From Nocardioides sp. Root122 (lineage in GTDB: Bacteria > Actinomycetota > Actinomycetes > Propionibacteriales > Nocardioidaceae), in NCBI RefSeq assembly GCF_001425025.1, contig NZ_LMDE01000012.1, forward strand, positions 186,101 to 250,100: a stretch of DNA of 64,000 bases, read 5' to 3'. Within the stretch, counting starts at the first letter, position 1, and each line of letters opens with the position of its first letter. Below the pieces are notes generated by a model that was not told where the DNA came from, did not search any database, and was given only the letters and a program-made list of their open reading frames with translations. Below, piece after piece: positions 34,735-45,694 of this stretch. Position numbers and translations under genes: made by a program.

Positions 34735-35848
34735 CCGGTCGAGCCTCGTCGGCGGCGCCAAGCGCGTCGTCGTCAAGGTCGGCTCGTCGTCGCTGACCAC
34801 CGCCTCCGGCGGGATCGACCCGGCGCGGGTGCGCCAGCTCGTCGAGGTGCTCGCTGCGGCGCGCGACAGCGGCGCCGAGCTCGTCCTGGTCTCGTCCGGC
34901 GCCATCGCGGCCGGCCTCGCGCCCCTCGGCCTGTCGAAGCGGCCGCGCGCCCTGCCCCTCCAGCAGGCCGCGGCCTCGGTCGGCCAGGGGTTGCTCGCCC
35001 ACCGCTACCAGGAGGAGTTCGCCCGGCACGGCATCATCACCGGCCAGGTGCTGCTCACCGTCGACGACGTCACCCGCCGGGTGCACTACCGCAACGCGCA
35101 CCAGACCTTCGCCAAGCTGCTCGAGCTCGGGGTGGTCCCGATCGTCAACGAGAACGACACGGTCGCGACGTCCGAGATCCGCTTCGGCGACAACGACCGA
35201 CTGGCCGCGCTGGTGGCCCACCTCGTGCACGCCGACCTCCTCGTCCTGCTCTCCGACGTCGACGGCCTCTACGACGGTCCACCGGACCGCCCCGGCTCCC
35301 GACTGGTCCCGGTGGTGCACTCCGAGGCCGACCTCGCGTCGGTGACGATCGGGACGACCGGCCCCTCCGGCGTGGGCACGGGCGGCATGACGACCAAGGT
35401 CGACGCGGCCCGGATCGCCACCGGCGCCGGGATCGACGTCGTGCTCACCTCCGCCGACCAGGCGGCCGCCGCCCTGGCCGGTGCCGAGGTCGGCACGCTC
35501 TTCGAGGCCACCGGCAAGAGGCGGCCGACCCGGCTGCTCTGGTTGGCCCACGCCACGTCCGGCCAGGGCACGCTCACCCTCGACGCGGGCGCCGTACGAG
35601 CCGTGGTCGAGCGCCGGGCATCGCTGCTGGCGGCCGGCATCACCGCGGTCGACGGCACCTTCGTGGCCGGTGACGCGGTCGACGTGCTCGACCCGGCCGG
35701 CACCCCGGTCGCCCGCGGGCTGGTGAACTTCGACGCCGACGAGCTCCCGGCGCTGCTCGGCCGCTCGACCAAGGAGCTCAAGGCGGCCCTCGGGGCGGCG
35801 TACGAGCGCGAGGTCATCCACCGCGACGACCTCGTCCTGCTGGGCTGA
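34721..35848 (+). CDS. proB: glutamate 5-kinase
   Basis: 375 aa from GTG 34721, inside the end of obgE; the longer frame is shadow. First step of proline synthesis: ATP phosphorylates glutamate. The amino-acid-kinase domain has [33 protein letters not shown] and [12 protein letters not shown]; the C-terminal PUA domain starts near 280 ([16 protein letters not shown]). The obgE-proB order is conserved in actinobacteria. Confidence 0.96.
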   Translation: MTTTDRSSLVGGAKRVVVKVGSSSLTTASGGIDPARVRQLVEVLAAARDSGAELVLVSSGAIAAGLAPLGLSKRPRALPLQQAAASVGQGLLAHRYQEEFARHGIITGQVLLTVDDVTRRVHYRNAHQTFAKLLELGVVPIVNENDTVATSEIRFGDNDRLAALVAHLVHADLLVLLSDVDGLYDGPPDRPGSRLVPVVHSEADLASVTIGTTGPSGVGTGGMTTKVDAARIATGAGIDVVLTSADQAAAALAGAEVGTLFEATGKRRPTRLLWLAHATSGQGTLTLDAGAVRAVVERRASLLAAGITAVDGTFVAGDAVDVLDPAGTPVARGLVNFDADELPALLGRSTKELKAALGAAYEREVIHRDDLVLLG

Positions 35849-35865
35849 GCCCGGACGGCAGCTCG

Positions 35866-36186
35866 TCAGCCCGCCGCGGACAGGTCCTGGTCCAGCTCGT
35901 CCATGGTGCTGGTGAAGGCGCCCTCGAGGTCCACGCCGTAGGCGTCGGCGAGCGTCAGCACGCTCCAGAGACAGTCGGCGAGCTCGTGCGCGAGCGCCTC
36001 GTCGAGGTCGTCGCGCGGGCGTACGCCGGCCTTGCCCTGCACGAGCTTGGCCAGGTCGCCGACGTCGCCGAGGAAGCCGAGCATGATCTCCTCAGTGGTC
36101 CACGACCGTCCGTAGTCCGACGCCTCGACCTCGGCGTACTTCGCGCGGACCGCGCGTGCCCGTGCCTGCATCTGCTGGAACTCCAT
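35866..36186 (-). CDS. MazG-like nucleotide pyrophosphohydrolase family protein
   Basis: 106 aa. A four-helix MazG-type chain: GRSWTTEEIMLGFLGDVGDLAKLVQ..., then LDEALAHELADCLWSVLTLADAYGVDLE, where E-L-A-D acidic positions would bind magnesium. The first acidic pair is partly replaced (GDVGD instead of EExxE), so activity is uncertain. Convergent with proB, divergent from the nucleotidyltransferase-like gene. Confidence 0.78.
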   Translation of the reverse strand: MEFQQMQARARAVRAKYAEVEASDYGRSWTTEEIMLGFLGDVGDLAKLVQGKAGVRPRDDLDEALAHELADCLWSVLTLADAYGVDLEGAFTSTMDELDQDLSAAG

Positions 36187-36215
36187 GGGTCCACCGTTCC
36201 ACAGCCGGCGAGCAG

Positions 36216-36221
36216 TAGCGT
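36216..36221 (+). promoter_or_regulatory. -10 element TAGCGT (leaderless type)
   Basis: Ends 6 nt before ATG 36228, in the 41-bp divergent region with the MazG-like gene. Confidence 0.55.
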
Positions 36222-36227
36222 CGATCC

Positions 36228-36893
36228 ATGACGCACGAGCGGGAGCCGCTGCACCGCACCGCCGAGGAGGTCGCGGAGGACGAGAGGTTCTTCCGCTGGT
36301 ACGGCGAGTGGGACCCGCTCGACCCCGACGGCGTCGTGGCGATGATGGCCGGCTTCGAGCGGCCGTGGTGGATCGTCGGCGGCTGGTCGATCGAGGCGTT
36401 CACCGGTGTGCCCCGTGAGCACGAGGACGTCGACGTCTCCCTCCTCGGCTGCGACCTCACCGCCTTCCGCGAGCACGTCGGCGACGCGTGGCACCTGTGG
36501 AGCAACCACGGGGGCACCCTGCGTCCCTTCGACGACCGCCACCCGGAGGTGCTCGACGTGGGCAGCCAGGTGTGGATCCGGCGGAGCGCCCGCGACCCGT
36601 GGGTCGTCGACATGGTGCCCACCCCCGACCGCGACGGCCTGTGGACCAACAAGCGCGACCCCGACCACGTCGCGCCGCTGGAGGACGTCACGTGGGTGGC
36701 CGACACGGGGGTGCGCTACCAGCGGCCCGAGGTCACCCTCCTCTACAAGGCCCGCCTCGCCCGACCCAAGGACGACCGCGACCTCGCCGTCACGTGGCCC
36801 CTGCTCGGTGCGGACGCGCGGGCGTGGCTGCGCGAGGCGGTGGCCCGCCTCCACCCCGGGCATCCCTGGCTCGACGGCACGATGGCGGGTTGA
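36228..36893 (+). CDS. nucleotidyltransferase-fold protein (AadA/LinB-like)
   Basis: 221 aa. WWIVGGWSIEAFTGVPREHEDVDVSLL is the GG...DxD core of minimal nucleotidyltransferases, with a later third-acid candidate in WVVDMVP. The order resembles small-molecule adenylyltransferases, but the family also includes proteins of unknown role, and nothing here identifies a substrate. Calling it an aminoglycoside resistance enzyme would be over-reading. Confidence 0.72.
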   Translation: MTHEREPLHRTAEEVAEDERFFRWYGEWDPLDPDGVVAMMAGFERPWWIVGGWSIEAFTGVPREHEDVDVSLLGCDLTAFREHVGDAWHLWSNHGGTLRPFDDRHPEVLDVGSQVWIRRSARDPWVVDMVPTPDRDGLWTNKRDPDHVAPLEDVTWVADTGVRYQRPEVTLLYKARLARPKDDRDLAVTWPLLGADARAWLREAVARLHPGHPWLDGTMAG

Positions 36894-36907
36894 CTCCGGT
36901 CGCCCCG

Positions 36908-36913
36908 TAGGCT
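36908..36913 (+). promoter_or_regulatory. -10 element TAGGCT for the cysteine desulfurase gene (near-leaderless)
   Basis: Ends 9 nt before ATG 36923. Confidence 0.5.
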
Positions 36914-36922
36914 TGGCAGGTC

Positions 36923-38104
36923 ATGAGCGAGCGCATCGTCTACCTCGACCACGCCGCGACCACGCCGATGCTGCCGGTCGCGGTCGAGGCGATGACCCGC
37001 CAGCTCAGCGGCGTGGGCAACGCGAGCTCGCTGCATGCCTCCGGCCGCGGCGCGCGTCGCGTCGTGGAGGAGTCGCGCGAGACGATCGCCGGCGTCATCG
37101 GAGCCCGGCCAGGGGACGTGGTCTTCACCTCGGGCGGCACCGAGTCCGACAACCTCGCGCTCAAGGGGATCTTCTGGGCGCGACGGGCCGAGGACCCGCG
37201 CCGCACCCGCATCCTGTCGTCCTCGATCGAGCACCACGCGGTCCTCGACCCGCTGCACTGGCTCGCGGAGACCGACGGCGCCGAGGTCGAGCTGCTGCCC
37301 GTGTCGGGGCAGGGCGTGCTGGACGTCGAGGCACTGCGGGAGTCCGTGTCCCGCGACCCCGCATCCGTCGCGCTGATCTCGGTGATGTGGGCCAACAACG
37401 AGGTCGGCTCGCTGCAGCCGATCGACGAGGTGGTGGCGATCGCCGGCGAGCACGGGATCCCGGTGCACACCGACGCGGTGCAGGCGGTGGGGCAGGTGCC
37501 GGTGGACTTCGCCGGCTCCGGCGTCGACGCACTCACCTTCACCGGGCACAAGGTCGGCGGTCCCTACGGCGTGGGTGCGCTCGTCGTACGCCGTGACCTG
37601 GCCGTCAGTGCCCTGGTGCACGGCGGCGGCCAGGAGCGTGACATCCGCAGTGGCACCCTCGACGTGCCCGCGATCGCCGGCCTCGCCGCCGCTGTCGAGG
37701 CATCGGTGAAGGACCAGCACGAGCACGCCGTGCGCGTCGCCGCGCTGCGCGACGACCTGGTCCGCCGGGTGGTCGAGGTGGTGCCCGACGCCCACCTGCA
37801 CGGCACGCCGTGCGGTCCGCTCCGACTGCCCGGCAACGCGCACCTCGGCTTCCCGGGCTGTGAGGGCGACTCCCTGCTGATGCTGCTCGACGCCCGCGGC
37901 ATCGAGTGCTCGACCGGCTCCGCCTGCTCGGCAGGCGTGCCGCAGCCGTCCCACGTCCTCCTGGCGATGGGGTGCACCGACGACCAGGCACGCCACTCCC
38001 TGCGCTTCACCCTCGGCCACTCGACGACCCCGGCCGACGTCGACGCGCTCGTCGAGGCGATCGGCCCCGTGGTCGAGCGCGCCCGCGCCGCCAGGGGGCT
38101 GTGA
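36923..38104 (+). CDS. cysteine desulfurase (NifS/IscS-like)
   Basis: 393 aa, PLP enzyme that takes sulfur from cysteine to form a protein persulfide. [10 protein letters not shown] start, [44 protein letters not shown] Lys210 (FTGHKVGG) and catalytic-loop Cys335 (GSACSAG; Cys329 nearby). It overlaps mnmA (TGATG), so it most likely delivers sulfur for tRNA 2-thiouridylation, as in Mycobacterium. Confidence 0.95.
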   Translation: MSERIVYLDHAATTPMLPVAVEAMTRQLSGVGNASSLHASGRGARRVVEESRETIAGVIGARPGDVVFTSGGTESDNLALKGIFWARRAEDPRRTRILSSSIEHHAVLDPLHWLAETDGAEVELLPVSGQGVLDVEALRESVSRDPASVALISVMWANNEVGSLQPIDEVVAIAGEHGIPVHTDAVQAVGQVPVDFAGSGVDALTFTGHKVGGPYGVGALVVRRDLAVSALVHGGGQERDIRSGTLDVPAIAGLAAAVEASVKDQHEHAVRVAALRDDLVRRVVEVVPDAHLHGTPCGPLRLPGNAHLGFPGCEGDSLLMLLDARGIECSTGSACSAGVPQPSHVLLAMGCTDDQARHSLRFTLGHSTTPADVDALVEAIGPVVERARAARGL

Positions 38105-39210
38105 TGAAGGTCGTCGCCGCGATGTCGGGCGGCGTGGACTCCGCCGTCGCCGCGGCCCGCGCCGTCGAGGCCGGGCACGACGTGACGGGCGTCCACCTCG
38201 CGCTGAGCCGCAACCCGGCGTCGTACCGCTCGGGTGCGCGGGGCTGCTGCACGATCGAGGACAGCAACGATGCCCGGCGCGCGGCCGACGTGATCGGCAT
38301 CCCGTTCTACGTGTGGGACCTCTCCGACCGCTTCCACGAGGACGTCGTCGAGGACTTCATGGACGAGTACGCCGCCGGCCGGACGCCGAACCCCTGCCTG
38401 CGCTGCAACGAGAAGATCAAGTTCGCCGCGGTCCTCGACCGGGCGCTCGCCCTCGGCTTCGACGCCGTCGCCACCGGCCACTACGCCCGGCTGCGCACCG
38501 GTGCCGACGGCCTCATCGAGATGCACCGCGCGACCGACCACGGCAAGGACCAGTCCTACGTCCTCGGCGTGCTCGACCAGGACCAGCTGCGGCACTCGCT
38601 GTTCCCGCTGGGTGACACGGCCAAGCCCGACGTGCGGCGCGAGGCGGAGGCGCGCGGCCTGCTCGTCGCGGGCAAGCCCGACTCGCACGACATCTGCTTC
38701 GTGGCGGACGGCGACAACGCCGGCTGGCTGCGCGAGAAGCTCGGTGACCGGGCGCCCAACCACGGCGGCGACATCGTCGACGTGACGACGGGGGAGACGG
38801 TCGGAAGGCACGAGGGCACGTACGGCTTCACCATCGGTCAGCGGCGCGGCCTCCGCCTGGGCGTGCCGGCCGCGGACGGCAAGCCTCGTTTCGTGCTCGA
38901 CATCGAGCCGGTCAGCGGCACCGTCACCGTCGGCCCCCGCGAGCGGCTCGCGGTCGGGCACGTCTCGGGGATCCGGCCGCGGTGGTGCGGCACGGTCCCC
39001 CAGCGGGTCGACGGGACCGTCCAGCTGCGCGCGCACGGCGCCGAGCACCGCGCCACGGTGGTCGTTGACGGCGACCGGGTGGAGATCGACCTGCACGAGC
39101 CCGCCGAGGGCATCGCCCCCGGGCAGGCAGCGGTGATCTACGACGGCACGCGTGTCGTCGGGTCGGCCACGATCGAGGCGACCCGCCCCGTCGAGGTCGT
39201 CACCGCATGA
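38104..39210 (+). CDS. mnmA: tRNA-specific 2-thiouridylase
   Basis: 368 aa; ATG 38104 overlaps the preceding stop. It makes s2U34 in tRNA for Lys, Glu and Gln. PP-loop [13 protein letters not shown], catalytic Cys98 ([14 protein letters not shown]) and Cys198 (SHDICFV), the tRNA-binding GKDQSYVLG and the C-terminal beta-barrel ([12 protein letters not shown]). All key residues are intact. Followed by a 61-nt gap carrying a short GGAG/CTCC palindromic fragment. Confidence 0.97.
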   Translation: MKVVAAMSGGVDSAVAAARAVEAGHDVTGVHLALSRNPASYRSGARGCCTIEDSNDARRAADVIGIPFYVWDLSDRFHEDVVEDFMDEYAAGRTPNPCLRCNEKIKFAAVLDRALALGFDAVATGHYARLRTGADGLIEMHRATDHGKDQSYVLGVLDQDQLRHSLFPLGDTAKPDVRREAEARGLLVAGKPDSHDICFVADGDNAGWLREKLGDRAPNHGGDIVDVTTGETVGRHEGTYGFTIGQRRGLRLGVPAADGKPRFVLDIEPVSGTVTVGPRERLAVGHVSGIRPRWCGTVPQRVDGTVQLRAHGAEHRATVVVDGDRVEIDLHEPAEGIAPGQAAVIYDGTRVVGSATIEATRPVEVVTA

Positions 39211-39271
39211 ACACCCCACGACGTTCCTCTCCTCCGCTGCGCTCCTCCGAGCAACGCCGCAGGGACCCCGC

Positions 39272-40261
39272 ATGAGCGCCGCCACGGGCGTCGGGTCCTT
39301 GCCCGGCACGGACTTCGCCGAGGCCGTACGCCTCGTGCTGGGCGGGCTGCCCCACCTGCCGCACGTGCCCGAGCTGCCGGCGCGGGGGGTCACCGCCGCG
39401 ATGACCGGCCGCGGCCTGGCCGTGCTCGACGGCCTCGCCGCCGACCTCCAGCCCGCCGGCTGGCGGCTCACCGACGTCAGTGGCGTCGACCACCGGCGCG
39501 CACGGTCGCTGCTCGCCCAGGACCTCGACACCGTCGAGGAGCAGGCGCAGGGCTACACCGGCGCCTTCAAGACCCAGGTCGCGGGCCCGTGGACGCTGGC
39601 CGCCACCGTGGAGAAGCCGCGCGGTGACAAGCTGCTCAGCGACCACGGCGCGCGCCGCGAGCTCACCCAGGCGCTCGCCGCCGGGTTGGGTGCCCATGTC
39701 GCCGACCTCCGGCGCCGTCTCGGCGGGGTGGACCGCCTGGTGGTGCAGGTCGACGAGCCCGCGCTGGCCGCCGTCGCCCACGCGCAGGTGCCGACCGCCA
39801 GCGGGTTCGGCCGGCACCGCCGCGTCGACCCGCCGGAGCTGTCCGCCCACCTGGAGTGGGTCGTCGCCGCCATCACCGAGGCCGGCGCGGAGGCATGGGT
39901 GCACTCCTGCGCCCCACGGACCCCGTGGGCGCTCGTCGCCGGCACCGGCGCTGCCGGGCTGTCGGCGGACCTGTCGATGCTCGGCCCCGAGGACCTCGAC
40001 ACCTTCGCGGAGGCGCTCGAGGGCGGTCGGACCGTCGCCTTCGGCATCGTGCCGTCGACCGACCCCGAGGCGCCCTTGTCGGACGTGTCCGACGCCCGGC
40101 TGACCGAGCGGGTGCAGCGGTGGTTCGACATGCTTGGGCTCGACCTCGAGGCGCTCGGCGGGTCGACCGTCGTCACCCCGACCTGTGGGTTGGCCGGGGC
40201 CACCCCGGAGTGGGCCGCGCGCGCCGTCCGCCTGTCGGCGACGGTGGCGCGCAACCTCTGA
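39272..40261 (+). CDS. methionine synthase-like protein (MetE C-terminal fold)
   Basis: 329 aa from ATG 39272. It begins TGVGSLPGTDFAEAVRLV, has TQVAGPWTLAATVE, LVVQVDEPALAAV, and the zinc-ligand-like WVHSCAP and TPTCGLAG. It matches only the C-terminal half of cobalamin-independent methionine synthase, like Rv3015c, which also lies between mnmA and ligA. Whether it methylates homocysteine is unknown. Confidence 0.82.
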   Translation: MSAATGVGSLPGTDFAEAVRLVLGGLPHLPHVPELPARGVTAAMTGRGLAVLDGLAADLQPAGWRLTDVSGVDHRRARSLLAQDLDTVEEQAQGYTGAFKTQVAGPWTLAATVEKPRGDKLLSDHGARRELTQALAAGLGAHVADLRRRLGGVDRLVVQVDEPALAAVAHAQVPTASGFGRHRRVDPPELSAHLEWVVAAITEAGAEAWVHSCAPRTPWALVAGTGAAGLSADLSMLGPEDLDTFAEALEGGRTVAFGIVPSTDPEAPLSDVSDARLTERVQRWFDMLGLDLEALGGSTVVTPTCGLAGATPEWAARAVRLSATVARNL

Positions 40262-40276
40262 CCCCCACGACGAGGC

Positions 40277-40909
40277 TCAGTGGTCCGGGAACAGGCTCCG
40301 GTCGAGCACGTCGAGGGTGGACTCGATGGCGACGTCGTGCCACCGCGCGGAGGCCGTGAGCATGTAGTGGCCGAGCGCCCCCATGTCGCGCAGGTCCGCG
40401 CTGTCGGCGACGGCCTGCGCCCGCTCGACGTAGCGGGCGGTCTCGCCGAACGAGGTGATGCGGTCGCGTCGCCCGTGGGCGGCGTGCAGCACGCGACCGG
40501 CCAGCGTGTCGACGGGGTCCTGCGCCGACCACCACGGTGCGAGCGCGACCACGCCGCGCACCGACGGGTCGTCGGCGACGTGCACCGCGACGCGGGCCCC
40601 CATCGAGTGGCCGAGGAGGACGACCGGCAGGTCGCCGTGCACGGCGCGGACCCGGTCGAGTGCCCAGCGGGCGTCCGCCAGCCGCGCGCCGGCGTTCCAG
40701 CCACGCTCGCGGTAGCGCACCAGCCAGACGCTGGCGCCCACCTCGTGCGCGCGGTGCGCGATGCTGCGCTGGAGCCACAGGGCGCGGCGCCACGACGCGC
40801 TCCGCCCGTCGACCGCCTGCCGCGAGCGGGGCTTGCCGCCGTGCAGGACGAGGACCACGGCGCGCGGGCTGCCCGGGGCGTCGTACGTCGTCAGGTGCGG
40901 GTCGCTCAC
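40277..40909 (-). CDS. alpha/beta hydrolase
   Basis: 210 aa, GTG start with GGAGAC upstream. VVLVLHGGKPRSRQ (oxyanion loop), VVLLGHSMGARVAVH (nucleophile Ser) and a late His in GALGHYML; the acid is probably in the DRITSFGE segment. Small soluble serine hydrolase, substrate unknown. Convergent with the MetE-like gene. Confidence 0.85.
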   Translation of the reverse strand: MSDPHLTTYDAPGSPRAVVLVLHGGKPRSRQAVDGRSASWRRALWLQRSIAHRAHEVGASVWLVRYRERGWNAGARLADARWALDRVRAVHGDLPVVLLGHSMGARVAVHVADDPSVRGVVALAPWWSAQDPVDTLAGRVLHAAHGRRDRITSFGETARYVERAQAVADSADLRDMGALGHYMLTASARWHDVAIESTLDVLDRSLFPDH

Positions 40910-40971
40910 GTGTCTCCTTCGGAGCGGGTCGGGGGACCGGATGGGAGGAGCCGGTCGGTGGATGCGCGGAA

Positions 40972-40999
40972 GGAGGACCTCCGTCTCCGGAGATCCTCC
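40972..40999 (-). terminator. hairpin terminator of the MFS exporter gene
   Basis: A stem of 11 pairs with one C-A mismatch (40972-40983 with 40988-40999) and a TCTC loop, about 22 nt past the exporter stop codon. Confidence 0.7.
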
Positions 41000-41021
41000 C
41001 TCGGCGTGGGTGGGGGCGGGC

Positions 41022-42626
41022 TCAGTGCACGCCCACGCCCTCGGGGGCCTCGTCGGTCGCGAGCTCGTCGTGGTGGACGTTGAGGAAGATCCACACGATG
41101 GCCGAGGCCACCAGCATCATGACCGAGCCGACCAGGAAGGCGTGGGTCGCGCCGTCGGCGAAGCCGACCAGACCGGCGATCGGACCGACCTGGTCCGGGG
41201 TGAGCTGGCCCTGAGCTGCGGCCCCCAGCTGGGGAGCGACCTCCTCGGCGCGGGCGCTGGAGAAGTGCAGCGCGACCGTGCTGAGCGTCGCCAGGCCGAG
41301 CGCGCCGCCGACCTGCTGCATCGTGTTGAGCACGCCGGAGCCGATGCCGGAGTCCTGGGCGCGGAGGCGGTGCACGGCGACCAGGGTCAGCGGGACGAAG
41401 TTGAGCCCCATGCCGAAGGCCATCAGGACGATGAACGGCAGGATGTGGGTCCAGTAGTTGACCCCGTCGCCGAGGTAGCCGCCGTTGGTGGCCGCCAGGA
41501 TCGCGGACGCCTTGTCAGGCACGTCGAGCCGGCTGAAGCCGAAGAGCGCCGTCGCGGACAGGAGCGTGCCGATGCCGGAGAGGAAGCGCGGGTCGACGGT
41601 GCTGACCAGCTTGGACGCCGCCGTGGCGGAGATGATCATCGCGATCGAGAACGGCAGGAACGCGAAGCCGGTGTGCAGCGGGGAGTAGCCCACGACCAGC
41701 TGGATGAACAGCGAGAGGAAGAAGAACATCGCGAACATCGCCGCCGGGACGATCATCATCACGGCGAAGGCGGCCGCGCGGTTGCGGCTCGCGAAGATGC
41801 GGAACGGCAGCAGCGGGTGCTCGACGCGCGACTCGATGATCATGAACAGGGCCAGCAGGGCGACGCCGAGCGCGAGGCTGGTGATGGTGCTGGTGGCACC
41901 CCAGCCGTACTCCTCCTGGCCGGCGCGGCTCAGGCCGAAGACGATGGCGAGCAGGCCGGCGGTGCCGGTGATCGCACCCGGGACGTCGAGCTCGCCCTCG
42001 TGGCGCTCGGACTCGTCGAAGAAGCGCGGCGCGAAGAACGCGGCGGCCAGGCCGATCGGGACCACGATGAGGAACGTGTAGCGCCAGCCGGCGATGCCGA
42101 GCGGCGAGTCGAGACCGGTCAACCAGCCACCCAGGATCAGGCCGACGGCGGCACCCACGCCGGCCATCGCGGCGTAGACGGCGAAGGCGCGGTTGCGCTC
42201 CTTGCCGGCCGGGAAGGTGGTGGCGATCAGGGCGAGCGCGGCGGGCGAGGCCAGCGCGGCGCCGAGGCCCTGGAACGCACGGGAGCCGAGCAGCATCGCC
42301 TCGTTCTGGGCCATGCCGCCCACCAGTGAGGCGACGGCGAACAGCAGCACACCGGCCATGAAGATCAGGCGGCGGCCCATCAGGTCGGCCAGGCGGCCGC
42401 CCAGGAGCAGGAAGCCACCGAAGGTCAGGGCGTAGCCCGTGACGATCCACTGCAGGTTGGCCTGGTCGATGGACAGGTCGTTGCCGATGAACGGCAGGGC
42501 GATGTTGGCGATGGTGCTGTCGAGCACCACCATCAGCTGCGCCAGGGAGATGAGCACCAGTGCCCATCGCAGCCTCTTGTGCTGCTCGGGGGTCACCTCG
42601 TCGGCAACCGGAGCCAGGTCGGTCAT
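41022..42626 (-). CDS. DHA2-family MFS drug-efflux transporter
   Basis: 534 aa from ATG 42626 (GAGGAA ribosome-binding site), about 14 helices as in EmrB/QacA. Motif C-type VVLDSTIANIALPFIG in helix 1, motif A GGRLADLMGRRLIF and the GRAFQGLGAALASPAAL-like segment of helix 4 are present. It probably exports a hydrophobic drug or metabolite by proton antiport. It lies 58 nt downstream of the tetR gene on the same strand, so the two are likely co-transcribed and de-repressed together. Confidence 0.93.
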   Translation of the reverse strand: MTDLAPVADEVTPEQHKRLRWALVLISLAQLMVVLDSTIANIALPFIGNDLSIDQANLQWIVTGYALTFGGFLLLGGRLADLMGRRLIFMAGVLLFAVASLVGGMAQNEAMLLGSRAFQGLGAALASPAALALIATTFPAGKERNRAFAVYAAMAGVGAAVGLILGGWLTGLDSPLGIAGWRYTFLIVVPIGLAAAFFAPRFFDESERHEGELDVPGAITGTAGLLAIVFGLSRAGQEEYGWGATSTITSLALGVALLALFMIIESRVEHPLLPFRIFASRNRAAAFAVMMIVPAAMFAMFFFLSLFIQLVVGYSPLHTGFAFLPFSIAMIISATAASKLVSTVDPRFLSGIGTLLSATALFGFSRLDVPDKASAILAATNGGYLGDGVNYWTHILPFIVLMAFGMGLNFVPLTLVAVHRLRAQDSGIGSGVLNTMQQVGGALGLATLSTVALHFSSARAEEVAPQLGAAAQGQLTPDQVGPIAGLVGFADGATHAFLVGSVMMLVASAIVWIFLNVHHDELATDEAPEGVGVH

Positions 42627-42684
42627 GGGATTCCTCAGGAGTCGTGGGTCGGGTTCGAGTGAAGCTGAAGGGTCAGACAGTGGG

Positions 42685-43308
42685 TCAGGCAGTGGGATCG
42701 GCGCGCTGGTCACGCAGGGGTCCGCGGAGCGCGGCCGGCAGGATCACCTCGTCGAGGATCCGGCCGACCATCTCGGGCGTGACGACCTCGCCGAGCAGGA
42801 ACGCCCGGTGCAGGACGATCCCGGCGAGGGACGGCGCGAGGATCGTGAGGTCGGCGTCGGGGTGGACCTCGCCGCGCTCGCGGGCGCGGTCGTAGATGGC
42901 GCGGGAGACGGCGACCTTGGGGCCGATGAAGTCGCGGCGGTAGACCTCCGCGAACTCCGGGTCGCGGCCCATGGCGGTGACGACGGCGGAGAGGACCGAC
43001 TGGGCCAACGGGTCATCGAGGCCCCCGTTGGCGCCGCAATAGGCCGCGAGCAGGTCGCCGCGCAGCGAGCCCGTGTCGGGCACCACCGCGTCCCCCTTGT
43101 GGGCCATGATCGCGGCCACGACGAGCTCGGGCTTGCCCTTCCACCGGCGGTAGAGGGTCGCCTTGGAGGCCTTCGCACGGGTCGCGACAGCATCCATGGT
43201 GAGCAGGTCGTAGCCCACCTCGTCGAGCACCTCGAGGGTGGCCTGGAAGATCTCGAGCTCGCGCTCTCCCTCCACGCGGGGGCGGGTGCCGGCTTCGGTC
43301 GGGGTCAT
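42685..43308 (-). CDS. TetR-family transcriptional regulator
   Basis: 207 aa from ATG 43308 (GAGAGGAC upstream). The N-terminal helix-turn-helix runs ILE-type: LTMDAVATRAKASKATLYRRWKGKPELV (about 38-65). The C-terminal ligand domain is the TetR_C type with LAQSVLSAVVTAMGRDPEF and YDRARERGEV. It likely represses itself and the exporter; two operator-like sites lie just upstream of its start. Confidence 0.92.
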   Translation of the reverse strand: MTPTEAGTRPRVEGERELEIFQATLEVLDEVGYDLLTMDAVATRAKASKATLYRRWKGKPELVVAAIMAHKGDAVVPDTGSLRGDLLAAYCGANGGLDDPLAQSVLSAVVTAMGRDPEFAEVYRRDFIGPKVAVSRAIYDRARERGEVHPDADLTILAPSLAGIVLHRAFLLGEVVTPEMVGRILDEVILPAALRGPLRDQRADPTA

Positions 43309-43340
43309 GCGTCCTCTCCGGTGACGTGTCGGAACGATGA

Positions 43341-43357
43341 AACGAAACGGTTTCGTT
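43341..43357. promoter_or_regulatory. TetR operator-like inverted repeat 1
   Basis: AACGAAAC-G-GTTTCGTT, a perfect 8-bp inverted repeat with a one-base centre, 33 nt upstream of the tetR start codon. Confidence 0.72.
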
Positions 43358-43376
43358 CCGTGCAACCCGAGGCTAG

Positions 43377-45602
<2,226 letters not shown>

Positions 45603-45618
45603 CCCGCGTGTGCGCGGG
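45603..45618 (+). terminator. short GC hairpin after ligA
   Basis: CCCGCG-TGTG-CGCGGG directly after the stop codon; 6-bp stem only. Confidence 0.5.
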
Positions 45619-45694
45619 ACCCGGCTGGCGCGCGGGGTTTGAGCGGCGCTGGATGCGGTAGGAGACCCAGAACGACTAATCCTTGGGAGTCAGC

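Noticed and set aside
36228..36893. Aminoglycoside adenylyltransferase
   Set aside because: Only the general nucleotidyltransferase core is visible; substrate-binding residues of a known resistance enzyme are not recognised.
39272..40261. Full methionine synthase MetE
   Set aside because: The protein covers only the C-terminal half of MetE; the N-terminal folate-binding half is absent, so the symbol metE is not given.
36901..40261. tRNA or rRNA genes near the sulfur/tRNA-modification genes
   Set aside because: Gaps between these genes are too short and contain no cloverleaf or T-loop consensus; none was found elsewhere in the window either.
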